Source of the DNA: CAYRDC01 sp964422925
Lineage (GTDB): Bacteria > Bacteroidota > Bacteroidia > Chitinophagales > S012-47
NCBI GenBank assembly: GCA_964422925.1
Contig: CAYRDC010000014.1
Location: forward strand, 1-64,000
Direction of reading: 5' to 3'
Length of the DNA stretch: 64,000 nt
Shown here piece after piece: positions 1 to 9,260 of the stretch (position 1 is its first letter; every line of letters starts with the position of its first letter). The notes below the pieces were generated by a model that was not told the DNA's origin, made no database searches, and was given only the letters and a program-made list of their open reading frames with translations. The position numbers and the translations under genes are program-made.

Positions 1-26
1 CAACTATTCAACATATAAACTAAAAA

Positions 27-50
27 GGCTGCCTCACTTTTGAGACAGCC
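27..50 (-). terminator. Rho-independent terminator-like hairpin
   Basis: A 10-bp stem (one G-T wobble) with a CTTT loop lies at 27-50. Read on the minus strand it is followed by TTTTTA, so it would end a minus-strand transcript. The only minus-strand coding trace upstream of it is the decayed tail at 128-212. Confidence 0.6.
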
Positions 51-127
51 CCTTCAAGCAGTAATCTCTTTCTGTTTATAGACTTACTATACCACCCACT
101 TTCAACTCATCCCGGTAAACACACGGC

Positions 128-212
128 TCAGTCCGTGTACTCGTATTCTCCCTCCCCCTCCCGTATGGTCAGCCAGTTGTCCGCGGCTTTTTCCAAACGG
201 CCGGTGAAAGGT
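128..212 (-). pseudogene. decayed C-terminal tail of an M48/TPR-protein paralogue
   Basis: On the minus strand a short open stretch ends in ADNWLTIREGEGEYEYTD and a TGA at 128-130. The core DNW(L/M)xxR resembles the last residues of the M48 metalloprotease at 1737-3395, which ends LDNWMIYRDDL. In another frame just past the stop, the DNA also encodes VYRDEL. An in-frame stop just upstream (about 210) shows it is not a working gene. Read as the remnant of a duplicated 3' end; the match is short, so this is tentative. Confidence 0.35.
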
Positions 213-267
213 CATTGATTTTTGAAGCTTTTTATTAACCCAACCCAGCATTGTAGCTTAATAGTTT

Positions 268-331
268 TTGCGTCTCACAAAAAACAAGAAAATTATTTTG
301 TGTCTCATTTTTTGTTAAATTTGGGACACAA
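268..331 (+). promoter_or_regulatory. repeated half-sites upstream of fic, probable operator
   Basis: TTGCGTCTCA (268-277) and TTGTGTCTCA (298-307) are direct repeats 30 bp apart. TGGGACACAA (322-331) is the inverted partner of the second with one mismatch, separated by 14 bp. They sit just before the Fic start. The Fic protein has a C-terminal helix-turn-helix-like region, so autoregulation is plausible but inferred. Confidence 0.5.
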
Positions 332-361
332 AGCTTTTTGCTTGACTTTTATGCTACGCAA

Positions 362-1453
362 ATGAAGCCGTTTAAGCCACATAGATTGCCACTGAAGGAT
401 CTTGAATGGGAGGATTTTGTCGAGCCTTTGGGGAGGGCAAATCAACATATTGCACGATATGATGGCCTTTTGCAATCTATTGTCAATCCGGAGGTATTGC
501 TTTCCCCGTTGCAAACGCAGGAAGCAGTACTCTCATCAAAAATTGAAGGCACCCAGGCAACCCTGGAAGAAGTGATGGAGTTTGAAGCGGAAGCCCGGCA
601 AACAGAAAAGCAAAAAGGGGATATCCAGGAAGTACTAAACTACCGTGTGGCGCTCCTTGCTGGCCGCGATATGATGAAAGAGAAGCCTTTGAGCCTGAAT
701 GTCATCCGTCACATGCATCGCCTGTTGCTTACGGGGGTGCGGGGCTCCGGTAAAGACCCCGGAAATTTCAGACGGCTGCAAAACTGGATTGGAACACCCG
801 GCAGTACCATTGAACAGGCACGTTTCATTCCCCCTGCTGTACCGGATATGCTGGAAGGAATATACAATTGGGAAAAATATCTGCATTCTGATGAAAAAGA
901 TGCCCTGGTGCAATTGGCGGTGGTGCATGCCCAATTTGAAATCCTGCACCCTTTTATGGATGGAAACGGGCGTATTGGCCGCATACTGATTCCCCTGTTC
1001 CTGTATCATAAAAACATCATTCATCAGCCGGTCTTTTACATGAGCCAATATCTTGAAGGCCATCGTGAGGAATATTATAATGCTTTAAAGACTATTACCG
1101 ATACCGGACAATGGACACACTGGATACTTTTTTTCCTGGAAGGAATCGTTGAACAGGCTAAAAGAAATATAAAACAAACGCTTGAGATTATCAGGCTATA
1201 TGATGATATGAAAATAGTTATGGCTGAAAAAACTCATTCGCAATGGGCCATCCAGTGTCTTGATTTTATTTTCTCGCGGCCTATATTCAATACCGCAGTT
1301 TTTAATAAGGAATCAAATGTACCGAAAAGCAGCGCTGCCCGCTTACTTAGAATTATGGAAGAGAATAATATTATTGAATGTATTTCAAGGGGTGCCGGAA
1401 GAAGGCCCAGTGTATTTGCTTTCCGGAAACTTCTAAATGTAATTAATCAATGA
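362..1453 (+). CDS. Fic family protein, self-inhibited class with C-terminal winged helix
   Basis: Probable AMP-transferase (or related nucleotidyl transferase) of the Fic family. The catalytic loop HPFMDGNGRIGR is at residues 196-207 and is complete, including the catalytic His and the phosphate-binding GNGR. An N-terminal motif SSKIEG (residues 58-63) fits the (S/T)xxxE(G/N) inhibitory helix, so the enzyme is probably auto-inhibited. The N-terminus has the usual Fic_N region; the last 90 residues look like a winged helix ending in a basic RGAGRRPS segment. The ATG at 362 is preferred; an in-frame TTG at 338 would add eight residues. Target unknown. It stands alone on the plus strand with repeat half-sites upstream. 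These genes are often mobile and strain-variable. Confidence 0.93.
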   Translation: MKPFKPHRLPLKDLEWEDFVEPLGRANQHIARYDGLLQSIVNPEVLLSPLQTQEAVLSSKIEGTQATLEEVMEFEAEARQTEKQKGDIQEVLNYRVALLAGRDMMKEKPLSLNVIRHMHRLLLTGVRGSGKDPGNFRRLQNWIGTPGSTIEQARFIPPAVPDMLEGIYNWEKYLHSDEKDALVQLAVVHAQFEILHPFMDGNGRIGRILIPLFLYHKNIIHQPVFYMSQYLEGHREEYYNALKTITDTGQWTHWILFFLEGIVEQAKRNIKQTLEIIRLYDDMKIVMAEKTHSQWAIQCLDFIFSRPIFNTAVFNKESNVPKSSAARLLRIMEENNIIECISRGAGRRPSVFAFRKLLNVINQ

Positions 1454-1736
1454 AACAGATCTTGTTCAGAAAAAACCTGAAGCTGGCCGGTTCTCTCTAC
1501 TGGCGCTGAATTCATGTAATTGAAGGTACATTTTCCAGATACAATGCACATATCCTTTAGATTGACTTGTTGCGTGAAAAAAATACTTTTCAGGCAGGGT
1601 TATGATTAAGCAATTTAGTGCAGTATATTTCTAAGGTTTGATTTTAAAATCATAACTCCTTCTTTAATGCCCTATGGTTCAAACATAAAACAGAAACACT
1701 TTCCGCCACCAAGAACAACCAGCCTCCCGCTACCAA

Positions 1737-3395
1737 CTACAAATCATCCCGGTAGATCATCCAGTTGTCCAGCTCACCATTTGCGTTGAAGCGGAACACC
1801 ACTTTGTGGAGCGGGTAATGCACCAGGATACCCTGCCGGGAAGCCATGACGGAATAATCCCGCCCCAGCAGCCTGACCACATCCTGCACGGACTGGCCCT
1901 GCTTCACGCCCCACGCGGTTTCTCCCGAATAGCCGGAAACAGCTTGCTGCATTACCAACGCGTGCCCATCCTCGCCCATCCAGTAGTACAGGGTGGAATT
2001 CGGATACGTGGAGACGTACAGGAAGCCGTAAAAGACGGGAATGCTGATATAATTATCGAAACTAAACCGCCCGTAAAGGTCAATATCATCCAGCTGGCCC
2101 AATATGGGTTGCACGGCCGCTGTTTCCTGTTTGTTCCGGGTTTTCAGCAGCCCAAGGTTCACTTTATTCAGTTTAGTGCCTTTGACCACTTCGCGGTTCA
2201 CGCTGGCAAACAAATTTTCATTGTCAGCAGCCTGGTCAAAAAGGGCAAGTGCTTGTTTCCGGTTTCCTTCCTGTGCCGATATAATGCCCAGGATCACCTG
2301 CGCGTTGGCAACAGTATTTGCTTCGCCTGTTGTGTCAGCCATTTCCAGGGCTTCTTCGGCATAAAACCGGGCTTTGCGCAGGTCGCCCAGCAGCGACCAC
2401 ACCCCGGCCAGGTTCACCAGGGCGGTGCTGTAGCCGGGATCGAAATTCCAGGCCTGCCGGAACTTGGTTTTTGCCTTTTCGAGCAGCTCTTTCGCCTTTT
2501 GGGGAATCCCTTTCATGGTGTAGCCGATACGCGACTGCAGGTCCACCTCAAAGGGATAAGCGTATTGCACCCGGTCGTTGCCCAGTTCCTTTATGGCCAG
2601 TTGCGCGTACACCACGCCCAGGTTGTTATACACTTCCCGGCTTTTCATGCCGCTTTTCAGGCAAAATTCCAGCAGGTCGGCAGCGTCTTCATAGCGCCCG
2701 ATAATCAGGCTGAGGTTGGCGGCCTCGAACACCCGGATCAGGTTGGAAACCAGGGAATCATTCAGCCGGGCGATGTCCAGCCGTTCTTTCAGGCTTGGAT
2801 AGGGTTTGATGGTATCGTATTGAAACCCGTGCGGGCCCCATTTTTTCAATACGGCCACTCCGTCCGGATTCCACGGATAAGCGGCATACAACGCTTTAAG
2901 AAGGGTGTCACCTATCCCTCTCGGGTCAAAACCGGCCAGGTAGCAATAGATGCCTCCTTTCAGATCGGCCTGGGTTTCCCAGAAAGGCAGCCTGCGCAGG
3001 GCCTGCATGGCGGTATCCACTTCATCGCTCACGGTGTTGAACCCGTAGGTGGATATAAACTTGCTGCCCCATTGGTGCCCGGAGGTATAATGCGCGATTT
3101 CGTGGCCGAGGATATAGGCCAGGGCGTCTTCGGCCCGGTCGCCAAACTGCAGGCAGATTTCAAACACTTTGCGTTCCACATTCACCGTGAATGTGCCGTG
3201 GTCGTACGCGATGAAAGCTCCACGGCTTTCCCCGGTGCTGAACTGGATGACCGGTGGGTCTTCATTCAGGCCCGTGACCTGCCAGAGGCTGTTGTACACC
3301 CGTTTAAGTAACTCATAGGGTCCTTCCGCGAAGGCGGCCTGCGGCTTCAGGGCCAGCAACAGTATCCACGCTATGACCAGGAATTTCCGGTTCAC
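1737..3395 (-). CDS. exported M48-family metalloprotease with TPR region
   Basis: A signal peptide of about 23 residues is followed by a zinc metalloprotease domain: HEIAH at 98-102 supplies two zinc ligands and the catalytic Glu, and WETQAD about 40 residues on supplies the third ligand. Residues from about 210 to 400 look like tetratricopeptide helices. The last 120 residues form a separate uncharacterised domain. The GTG start overlaps the stop of the caspase-like gene by four bases (GTGA), so the two are probably translationally coupled. M48 proteins of this shape (BepA-like) act on outer-membrane protein quality control in other bacteria; that role here is inference. No strong terminator follows. 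Confidence 0.88.
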   Translation of the reverse strand: MNRKFLVIAWILLLALKPQAAFAEGPYELLKRVYNSLWQVTGLNEDPPVIQFSTGESRGAFIAYDHGTFTVNVERKVFEICLQFGDRAEDALAYILGHEIAHYTSGHQWGSKFISTYGFNTVSDEVDTAMQALRRLPFWETQADLKGGIYCYLAGFDPRGIGDTLLKALYAAYPWNPDGVAVLKKWGPHGFQYDTIKPYPSLKERLDIARLNDSLVSNLIRVFEAANLSLIIGRYEDAADLLEFCLKSGMKSREVYNNLGVVYAQLAIKELGNDRVQYAYPFEVDLQSRIGYTMKGIPQKAKELLEKAKTKFRQAWNFDPGYSTALVNLAGVWSLLGDLRKARFYAEEALEMADTTGEANTVANAQVILGIISAQEGNRKQALALFDQAADNENLFASVNREVVKGTKLNKVNLGLLKTRNKQETAAVQPILGQLDDIDLYGRFSFDNYISIPVFYGFLYVSTYPNSTLYYWMGEDGHALVMQQAVSGYSGETAWGVKQGQSVQDVVRLLGRDYSVMASRQGILVHYPLHKVVFRFNANGELDNWMIYRDDL

Positions 3396-6202
3396 TTTTC
3401 AAAATATTTAAAAATCAGCGCATTGAATCCATCGGTCCCGCGGATGTTATCGAAGTCGGGGTCTGTTGTTATCAGTTCATAGTTGTCAAACCCGGCTTTT
3501 AAGGATCTTTTCAGGTAATCGAGAGCCTTGTTGCTTTTACCGGCCAGGGAATACACACAGGCCCAGTTGTAATAAGCCGTACTCCTTTCCGCTTCGTCTT
3601 CAATGGCTTTGGCAAATAACTTATCGGCAACTTCCAGGTGCCCGTTGGCTCCTTTGATATAGGCCATCTGATCATAACTCCACGATTCGTACCGGTCACC
3701 GGTATCCAGTTCGAGCATACGGTCAATATAGGGTTCAGCCTCCGCCATATCGCTTTTACCGTACACATACAGCAGGGCTGTGTAATACAAAGCGTCTATA
3801 TTGTCGGGGTTCATCTGCAGTACCGTGTCATACACCGCGAAAGCCACATCATCGAGACTGTACAGATAAGCATAGTACCCCCAGTCAGTATAAGCCGATT
3901 CACGATCATCCGTAATCTTAAGCTTGCGCCTGAACTGGTAAACGGCCATGGCCGTGTCGTCCAGGTTCATATAGGTTACGAACAAACTGTCATAGACATA
4001 ATCGATTTCCGGGAATACCCGTGTTTCAGCTTCATAAGCACTTTTAACCATATCCCAGTCACCTTCCATTTTGGCCACCTCAGCTATCTTTTCATAGAGA
4101 TCAGAGTTTTGATTATCGGTTTCCAGGGCCATGCCGAGATAATGGTAGGCCAAATCATAGTTGCCCTTGTCAGCATAATACAGGCCCATATTCCGGTTGG
4201 CAAAATAATGCGTGGAATCCACTTCGAGGGCCAGGGAAAGTGCTCTGAATTGATTGGCTGTGTCACCCAGATATTGGTAATCGAGTGCCAGGATATTATA
4301 TAAGTCTGCATCCAGTTCAAATTCATTGTTCATGGCTATCAGGATAATATCCCTGGAGCGCTCATAGTCTTCATGGATGTAGTAAATATGGGCAATGTTG
4401 TACAAGGCATCATTGATCATGTAATCCTTGCTGATGGCCTTGATGTAATAATCCACTGCCAGGTCCACCGAGTCCAATTCATCCCATGCGTAGCCAAGTT
4501 TGAAATAGCCTTTCCCGTAATTCGTATCGATTTCTATGGTTTTTTGATAATAATAGATGGCCGTATCCCATTGGTTCATTTTCTTGTATACATCGCCCAT
4601 TCCGGTCAGGGCCGAGATGTAGGCGGAGTCGATTTCGAGACATGACCGGTAATACAGCAGTGCACTGTCCCGTTCATCGCGTTCGGCATACAACAGGCCC
4701 AGGTTGAATTTGGGATAGGTCCATTGCGGGGCGTACTGAATGGCTTTTTTGAAGAAATAGATGGCGCTGTCGATGGGTTCGCGGTCCATGTAAATGGCAC
4801 CCAGTTCATTGTAGGTATGGGGCGAACGTTCATCCAGGGCAATGGATTTCCGGTAGTAGCCGATGGCCCTGCGCATGGCTTCTTCCTCGCTGCCGGCCGC
4901 CAGGCTGTATTCTTCATACAGGCCTTTGAAGAAATTTTCCCTGGACACGATGCTGGGATACAGGATATGGTCCTGCCCGAGTAGCTGTGCGGATAGGTTC
5001 AGGTAGCCGGCAATCTCGCGGGCATCCTCAGCCGTGTAGTTCAGGGTATCGCCCCGCAGGTAAGTATTCAAAAAGTTCTGTGATTCTGACTGCAGCTTGG
5101 CCGCCAGGTTCCGGGTCATCAGGTTATGCAACCCGATGATCGTGGTATCGGCTACCAGCAACTGGTAATAATACCAGGCGCAGTCGTTTTCAGGCTCGGT
5201 CAGCCGTTCTTCCTCCAGACTTTCCTTGAAAAGGGCATAATTGAGCCGTGTAAGTGTATCGGCTTTGTCGAGGAGTGTTTCCTCGAAGCCTTTGGTGGTG
5301 ATTTCGGTCATGGCAGTTGCCATACCCATTTCTTCTTCCTTAACGAGATCGGCCAGCACTTCCTCGTCCACTTCGGCCAAGACAAAATCGATGGGCCCGT
5401 TGACGATCGGGTTCTGGCTTTCCGGGCGCACTTCTTCCGGCACATGATCTTCCAGGTACCTTCTCAGTTCTTTTACATTCACCTTTCCGTCCTGGTTGCC
5501 GTAATAATCGGCCAGGCCCATCAGCCCGCGCACGAAATACCATGAAAAGACGCCCCGGCCACCGCCCCATTGTTCATCCTCATAGCTGAATTCATCCGGT
5601 TGGCAGGAAAGCACTTTGATTTCATCGCCAAACTGACGTTCGAGGGCTGCCCCGGCACTGCGGGTTCCGTGAATGGAATTACCGGCCAGGTTCCCGCTAT
5701 GGCAGGCATCGGTAATCAGGATGACTTTGGCACCCTGAGCCGAAAAGGTACGAACGTAAGATTGTAAATAGTCAATATTAAACGCCCCGGCCATGTACAC
5801 ATCGCGCGGGGTGTCGTAGGTCAGTAAAAATCCGTATTTATCCACCGTGGCATCGTCATTGTCGCCATGACCGGAGAAATAAATAAAGCAGCGGTCGCCT
5901 TGCTGCAGTTTGCTTTTCAGCCAGCGCAGTTCTTCTATTAAATTAAAGGTGGTCACATCCTCGTTGAGCAACAGGTGCACGTGGTCTTCATCCAGGTTGC
6001 CACCGGCCGGGCTGCGAAGGTAATCGTAAAAAGCCTTGGCATCCCGGTCGGCATATTGCAACGGGTCAATTTCCTTGTATTTGGCAATGCCCACCACCAG
6101 GGCATAGGTGTCGCTGCCCACCCGGATGGAAGGCTGGGCTGATAATTGCTGCCAAGGACCCAGGCACAACAAAAAGGCAAACAGGATAACGGACTTTTTC
6201 AT
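3392..6202 (-). CDS. exported caspase-like (C14) protein with long TPR array
   Basis: I place the start at the ATG at 6202, which opens with a clear signal peptide (MKKSVILFAFLLCLG) and leaves 936 residues; the longer reading frame to 6361 lies inside pabB. Residues 30-200 form a caspase/metacaspase p20-like fold with the dyad His112 (YFSGHGD) and Cys167 (DACHSG). The rest, about 430 to 930, is a run of TPR units with repeated spacing, such as LGDTANQF and KGNYDLAYHYLGMAL. The pairing of an N-terminal peptidase with TPRs in an exported protein suggests scaffold-controlled proteolysis outside the cytoplasm. It overlaps the M48 gene by four bases. Substrate unknown. Confidence 0.88.
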   Translation of the reverse strand: MKKSVILFAFLLCLGPWQQLSAQPSIRVGSDTYALVVGIAKYKEIDPLQYADRDAKAFYDYLRSPAGGNLDEDHVHLLLNEDVTTFNLIEELRWLKSKLQQGDRCFIYFSGHGDNDDATVDKYGFLLTYDTPRDVYMAGAFNIDYLQSYVRTFSAQGAKVILITDACHSGNLAGNSIHGTRSAGAALERQFGDEIKVLSCQPDEFSYEDEQWGGGRGVFSWYFVRGLMGLADYYGNQDGKVNVKELRRYLEDHVPEEVRPESQNPIVNGPIDFVLAEVDEEVLADLVKEEEMGMATAMTEITTKGFEETLLDKADTLTRLNYALFKESLEEERLTEPENDCAWYYYQLLVADTTIIGLHNLMTRNLAAKLQSESQNFLNTYLRGDTLNYTAEDAREIAGYLNLSAQLLGQDHILYPSIVSRENFFKGLYEEYSLAAGSEEEAMRRAIGYYRKSIALDERSPHTYNELGAIYMDREPIDSAIYFFKKAIQYAPQWTYPKFNLGLLYAERDERDSALLYYRSCLEIDSAYISALTGMGDVYKKMNQWDTAIYYYQKTIEIDTNYGKGYFKLGYAWDELDSVDLAVDYYIKAISKDYMINDALYNIAHIYYIHEDYERSRDIILIAMNNEFELDADLYNILALDYQYLGDTANQFRALSLALEVDSTHYFANRNMGLYYADKGNYDLAYHYLGMALETDNQNSDLYEKIAEVAKMEGDWDMVKSAYEAETRVFPEIDYVYDSLFVTYMNLDDTAMAVYQFRRKLKITDDRESAYTDWGYYAYLYSLDDVAFAVYDTVLQMNPDNIDALYYTALLYVYGKSDMAEAEPYIDRMLELDTGDRYESWSYDQMAYIKGANGHLEVADKLFAKAIEDEAERSTAYYNWACVYSLAGKSNKALDYLKRSLKAGFDNYELITTDPDFDNIRGTDGFNALIFKYFEK

Positions 6203-6297
6203 GGCTGGTAAAAATTGATTTCCTATAAAGTTAAGATTTGTCCCGTTATCAGGATACCACAAACGAGGATTTACCCATACCGAGTGCCCGGTATTTT

Positions 6298-7614
6298 TCA
6301 ACTTTCCGGAAACCGGATAGTCTTCAGGGCGCTTTTCAGGACGGCTTCCTGCAGTTCGCATTCCGGATCGGAGTCCCAGGTGATGGCCCCGCCCGCCTGG
6401 ACGGAAAGATACCCGGTGCGTGCATTATATTGTAAACTACGAATCACCACATTGAGGTCGAAATCTCCGCCAGGTGCGAAATATCCCACGCTGCCGGAAT
6501 ACAGACCGCGTTTCCGGGTTTCCAATTGCTCGATCACTTCCATGGCGCTGACTTTCGGAGCCCCGGTCATGGAACCCATGGGAAAAGCATTTTTGACGGC
6601 TTCCACCGGGGACAGGCCCGGCTTCAGGGTACCGCTTACTGAAGAAATCATTTGATGCACCCGGGTAAAGGAGTAAATGCCAAACAGTTCATCCACCCGG
6701 ATGCTCCCGGGTCGGCAGGAACGGGCCAAATCATTGCGCATCAGGTCCACGATCATCACGTTTTCGGCCCGGTCTTTTTCGTTATGGTATAAGTTGCGGG
6801 CCAGGGCCCGGTCTTCTTCCGCATTATCCGATCTGGGCGCGGTGCCCTTCACGGGCTGAACAATAATGCGGTCGCCCCGCCTGCACATAAACCGTTCCGG
6901 GCTGTAGCACAACAGGTACCGGTCCCGGTGTTTGAGCCAGGCCGTAAATGGCGCGCGGAAATGTGGATTCATCAACAGGAATTCGCCCAGCGGATCAAAA
7001 TCTTCCCGGTGCGCGTGAAATTCCAGGCAGAGATTAGCTTCGTACACGGTGCCTTCCCGGATCAGCTCGCGGATGGTTTCCACCTTGTCCAGGTATTCCT
7101 GCCGCGACATGCAGGCTTCCCATACCATGATATCCATCACTGAATGATTCGGGACGGACGGGACACAGTCCGGGATATCTCTTCGTATCTGGTCCGGATC
7201 CGGGCCGCTGCTTTCGATGGTGATCTCCCCCTTACGGCATATCATCAGCACCTCCGGTTCGAAAACCAGCAAAGCGGGGAACCCCACCGGGTCCGGATGG
7301 CCGGAACGCAGGTTTTCCACCTCGTTTTTTAAATCATAGCTCAGGGCCGTGAAAACAAACCGGTCGCCCCGGCCGACAAATTCTTTCAACCGGTCAAAGG
7401 CCTGTCCGGGCGCTGACACGAGGTATTCCTCCATGCCGGCAGCGAGGAGCCAGTCGAAACCAGCACCGGGCTCCTGAGCACTGCCATGATAACATAAAAA
7501 CAAGGAGGTCGAATAAGATGATGCCCATGCCAGGGCCTTCTCTGCAGAACCCGGAAAATCCGGCAGGATAACTATAGGTTTCCGGTTCTTCATGGATTGG
7601 CAATAAAAAGTCAC
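6298..7614 (-). CDS. pabB: aminodeoxychorismate synthase component I (PabB-type)
   Basis: Chorismate-binding enzyme converting chorismate to 4-amino-4-deoxychorismate for folate synthesis. The C-terminal half carries the family motifs: VQPVKGTAPR, VDLMRNDL, GSMTGAPK and GLYSGSVGYF. A Lys in PVKGT, where anthranilate synthases have Ala, favours PabB over TrpE. At 438 residues it is shorter than E. coli PabB, with a divergent N-terminus. The GTG start overlaps the purA stop by four bases; an ATG at 7593 (MKNRKP) is a good alternative. The amidotransferase (PabA) and lyase (PabC) are not in this window. Confidence 0.88.
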   Translation of the reverse strand: MTFYCQSMKNRKPIVILPDFPGSAEKALAWASSYSTSLFLCYHGSAQEPGAGFDWLLAAGMEEYLVSAPGQAFDRLKEFVGRGDRFVFTALSYDLKNEVENLRSGHPDPVGFPALLVFEPEVLMICRKGEITIESSGPDPDQIRRDIPDCVPSVPNHSVMDIMVWEACMSRQEYLDKVETIRELIREGTVYEANLCLEFHAHREDFDPLGEFLLMNPHFRAPFTAWLKHRDRYLLCYSPERFMCRRGDRIIVQPVKGTAPRSDNAEEDRALARNLYHNEKDRAENVMIVDLMRNDLARSCRPGSIRVDELFGIYSFTRVHQMISSVSGTLKPGLSPVEAVKNAFPMGSMTGAPKVSAMEVIEQLETRKRGLYSGSVGYFAPGGDFDLNVVIRSLQYNARTGYLSVQAGGAITWDSDPECELQEAVLKSALKTIRFPES

Positions 7615-8879
7615 GGGGACATGACCAGTTGTTCGCGTTCCGGACCGGTGGAAATGTACCGCACCGAAACGCCAAGGGATTTTTCCAGGAAAGCAAGATA
7701 GGATTTCAGTTCGGCAGGGAAATCTTTAACGGCCCGGATATCTTCCAGGCTTGTCAGCCAGCCGGGCAGTTCTTTCCAGACAGGTTCGACTTCCACGCTG
7801 GCCAGATCGTAGGGCAGGTCGGTCGAGGTCTGCCCGTTCATGCGGTAGGCCATGCAAGCCTTTATATGCGGTAATTGGTTCAGCACGTCAATTTTGGTAA
7901 TGACAAGCTGGGTGGTACCTGTCAGCATGATAGCATAACGGAGTGCTGGCAGGTCAATCCATCCGCAGCGCCTGGGACGGCCGGTAGTGGCCCCGAATTC
8001 GTGGCCCGCTTCCCGGAGTTTTTCACCGGTTTCGTCAAAAAGTTCGGTGGGGAACGGCCCGCTGCCCACTCGGGTGCAGTAGGCCTTGCTAATGCCGATG
8101 ACTTCCCGTATTTTCCGCGGGGAAACGCCCAGACCCGTCAGCACACCGGCCGTAATGGTATTGGAGGAAGTGACATACGGATAGGTTCCAAAATCAATAT
8201 CCAGCATGCTCCCCTGTGCGCCTTCGGCCAGGATGTTTTTTCCTTCGTCAAGCAGCTGGTTTACATAATATTCTCCATCCACAAAAGTGAGCTGCCGCAA
8301 TGCTTCGATCCCCTCCATCCAGCCTTCCTCGAATTCCTCCATGTTCAGTTGCACATCATACTGCTTCAGCAAACCAAGGTGTTTTTCTTTCAGGGTTTGG
8401 TAGCGCTGTTCAAAATCCGTGAATTCGATGTCGCCTACGCGCAAGCCGTTACGTCCGGTTTTATCCATATAGGCCGGCCCGATACCACGGAGGGTGGAGC
8501 CGATTTTCTTCTTTCCCTTGACCGCTTCAGAGGCAGCATCCAGCATGCGGTGGGTCGGCAGGATTAAATGCGCTTTGCGGGCAACCAGCAACCTCTCCAC
8601 CGGGTCAATGCCCAGGGCTTTCAGTTCATCCATTTCACGCATCAGGGTGATCGGGTCAATGACCACCCCGTTGCCGATCAGGTTTAAAACGCCTTCATGC
8701 AATATTCCGGAAGGAATGGTATGCAGCACCACTTTGCGGCCGTTAGCCATAATGGTATGGCCTGCATTGGGGCCTCCCTGAAAACGGGCAATCAGGTCAT
8801 AGGCCGAAGCCAGTACATCCACAATCTTTCCCTTTCCTTCATCTCCCCATTGAAGGCCCAGCAATGCATCTAACGCCAT
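7611..8879 (-). CDS. purA: adenylosuccinate synthase
   Basis: Catalyses GTP-dependent joining of IMP and aspartate, the first committed step to AMP. The N-terminal P-loop-like motif WGDEGKGK (residues 11-18), GPNAGHT (41-47) and TTGRPRRCGW near residue 300 are the standard signatures. Length of 422 residues is normal. It lies in a same-strand run with rel, the fur-type regulator and STAS upstream and overlaps pabB downstream by four bases. Placing purine synthesis beside the ppGpp enzyme fits known control of purine enzymes by ppGpp, though nothing in the DNA proves a joint transcript. Confidence 0.97.
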   Translation of the reverse strand: MALDALLGLQWGDEGKGKIVDVLASAYDLIARFQGGPNAGHTIMANGRKVVLHTIPSGILHEGVLNLIGNGVVIDPITLMREMDELKALGIDPVERLLVARKAHLILPTHRMLDAASEAVKGKKKIGSTLRGIGPAYMDKTGRNGLRVGDIEFTDFEQRYQTLKEKHLGLLKQYDVQLNMEEFEEGWMEGIEALRQLTFVDGEYYVNQLLDEGKNILAEGAQGSMLDIDFGTYPYVTSSNTITAGVLTGLGVSPRKIREVIGISKAYCTRVGSGPFPTELFDETGEKLREAGHEFGATTGRPRRCGWIDLPALRYAIMLTGTTQLVITKIDVLNQLPHIKACMAYRMNGQTSTDLPYDLASVEVEPVWKELPGWLTSLEDIRAVKDFPAELKSYLAFLEKSLGVSVRYISTGPEREQLVMSP

Positions 8880-8903
8880 ACGTTTATTGGTATTAAGTTT
8901 GGC

Positions 8904-9254
8904 TTAGTTGAATTGATTCCTTAGAAATTCAAGGGCATCATCCTGGGTATCCCGCGTAATAAATATGGAATTCAGCTTGGTCATTACCAACAACTTGTTC
9001 AGCTCTTCCGGGATATCTGCCAGTACCACTTCCCCGCCTGCTTTGCGGGATTTGGTTAAAATGTTAATCAGCAGGCTCAGGCCTGTGCTGTTCATAAACT
9101 TGATGCCCCCCAGGTTTACGACAAAACAGTTTTTCCCTTCCTCAATGCTGGATTTCACCTCGGCAAGAATTTCTGTATTTTCTGTGCCAGTAAGCATATT
9201 GCCGGAAAAGCTCAAAACCTTAATGCCATTGTGATCTTCAAATTTGTATTCCAT
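8904..9254 (-). CDS. STAS-domain protein (anti-sigma factor antagonist type)
   Basis: A 116-residue single-domain STAS protein. Ser56 in KFMNSTGLSLL occupies the place of the regulatory serine that partner kinases phosphorylate in SpoIIAA/RsbV. The normal preceding Asp is Asn here. It starts six bases after the fur-type gene and is followed closely by purA. No partner kinase, phosphatase or alternative sigma gene lies in the window, so its partner must be elsewhere. Role in a partner-switching stress pathway is inferred from the family. Confidence 0.85.
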   Translation of the reverse strand: MEYKFEDHNGIKVLSFSGNMLTGTENTEILAEVKSSIEEGKNCFVVNLGGIKFMNSTGLSLLINILTKSRKAGGEVVLADIPEELNKLLVMTKLNSIFITRDTQDDALEFLRNQFN

Positions 9255-9260
9255 CTGTCT

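Noticed and set aside
1806..3311. 501-residue plus-strand frame
   Set aside because: Antisense to the M48 gene; no domain, and composition of a shadow frame.
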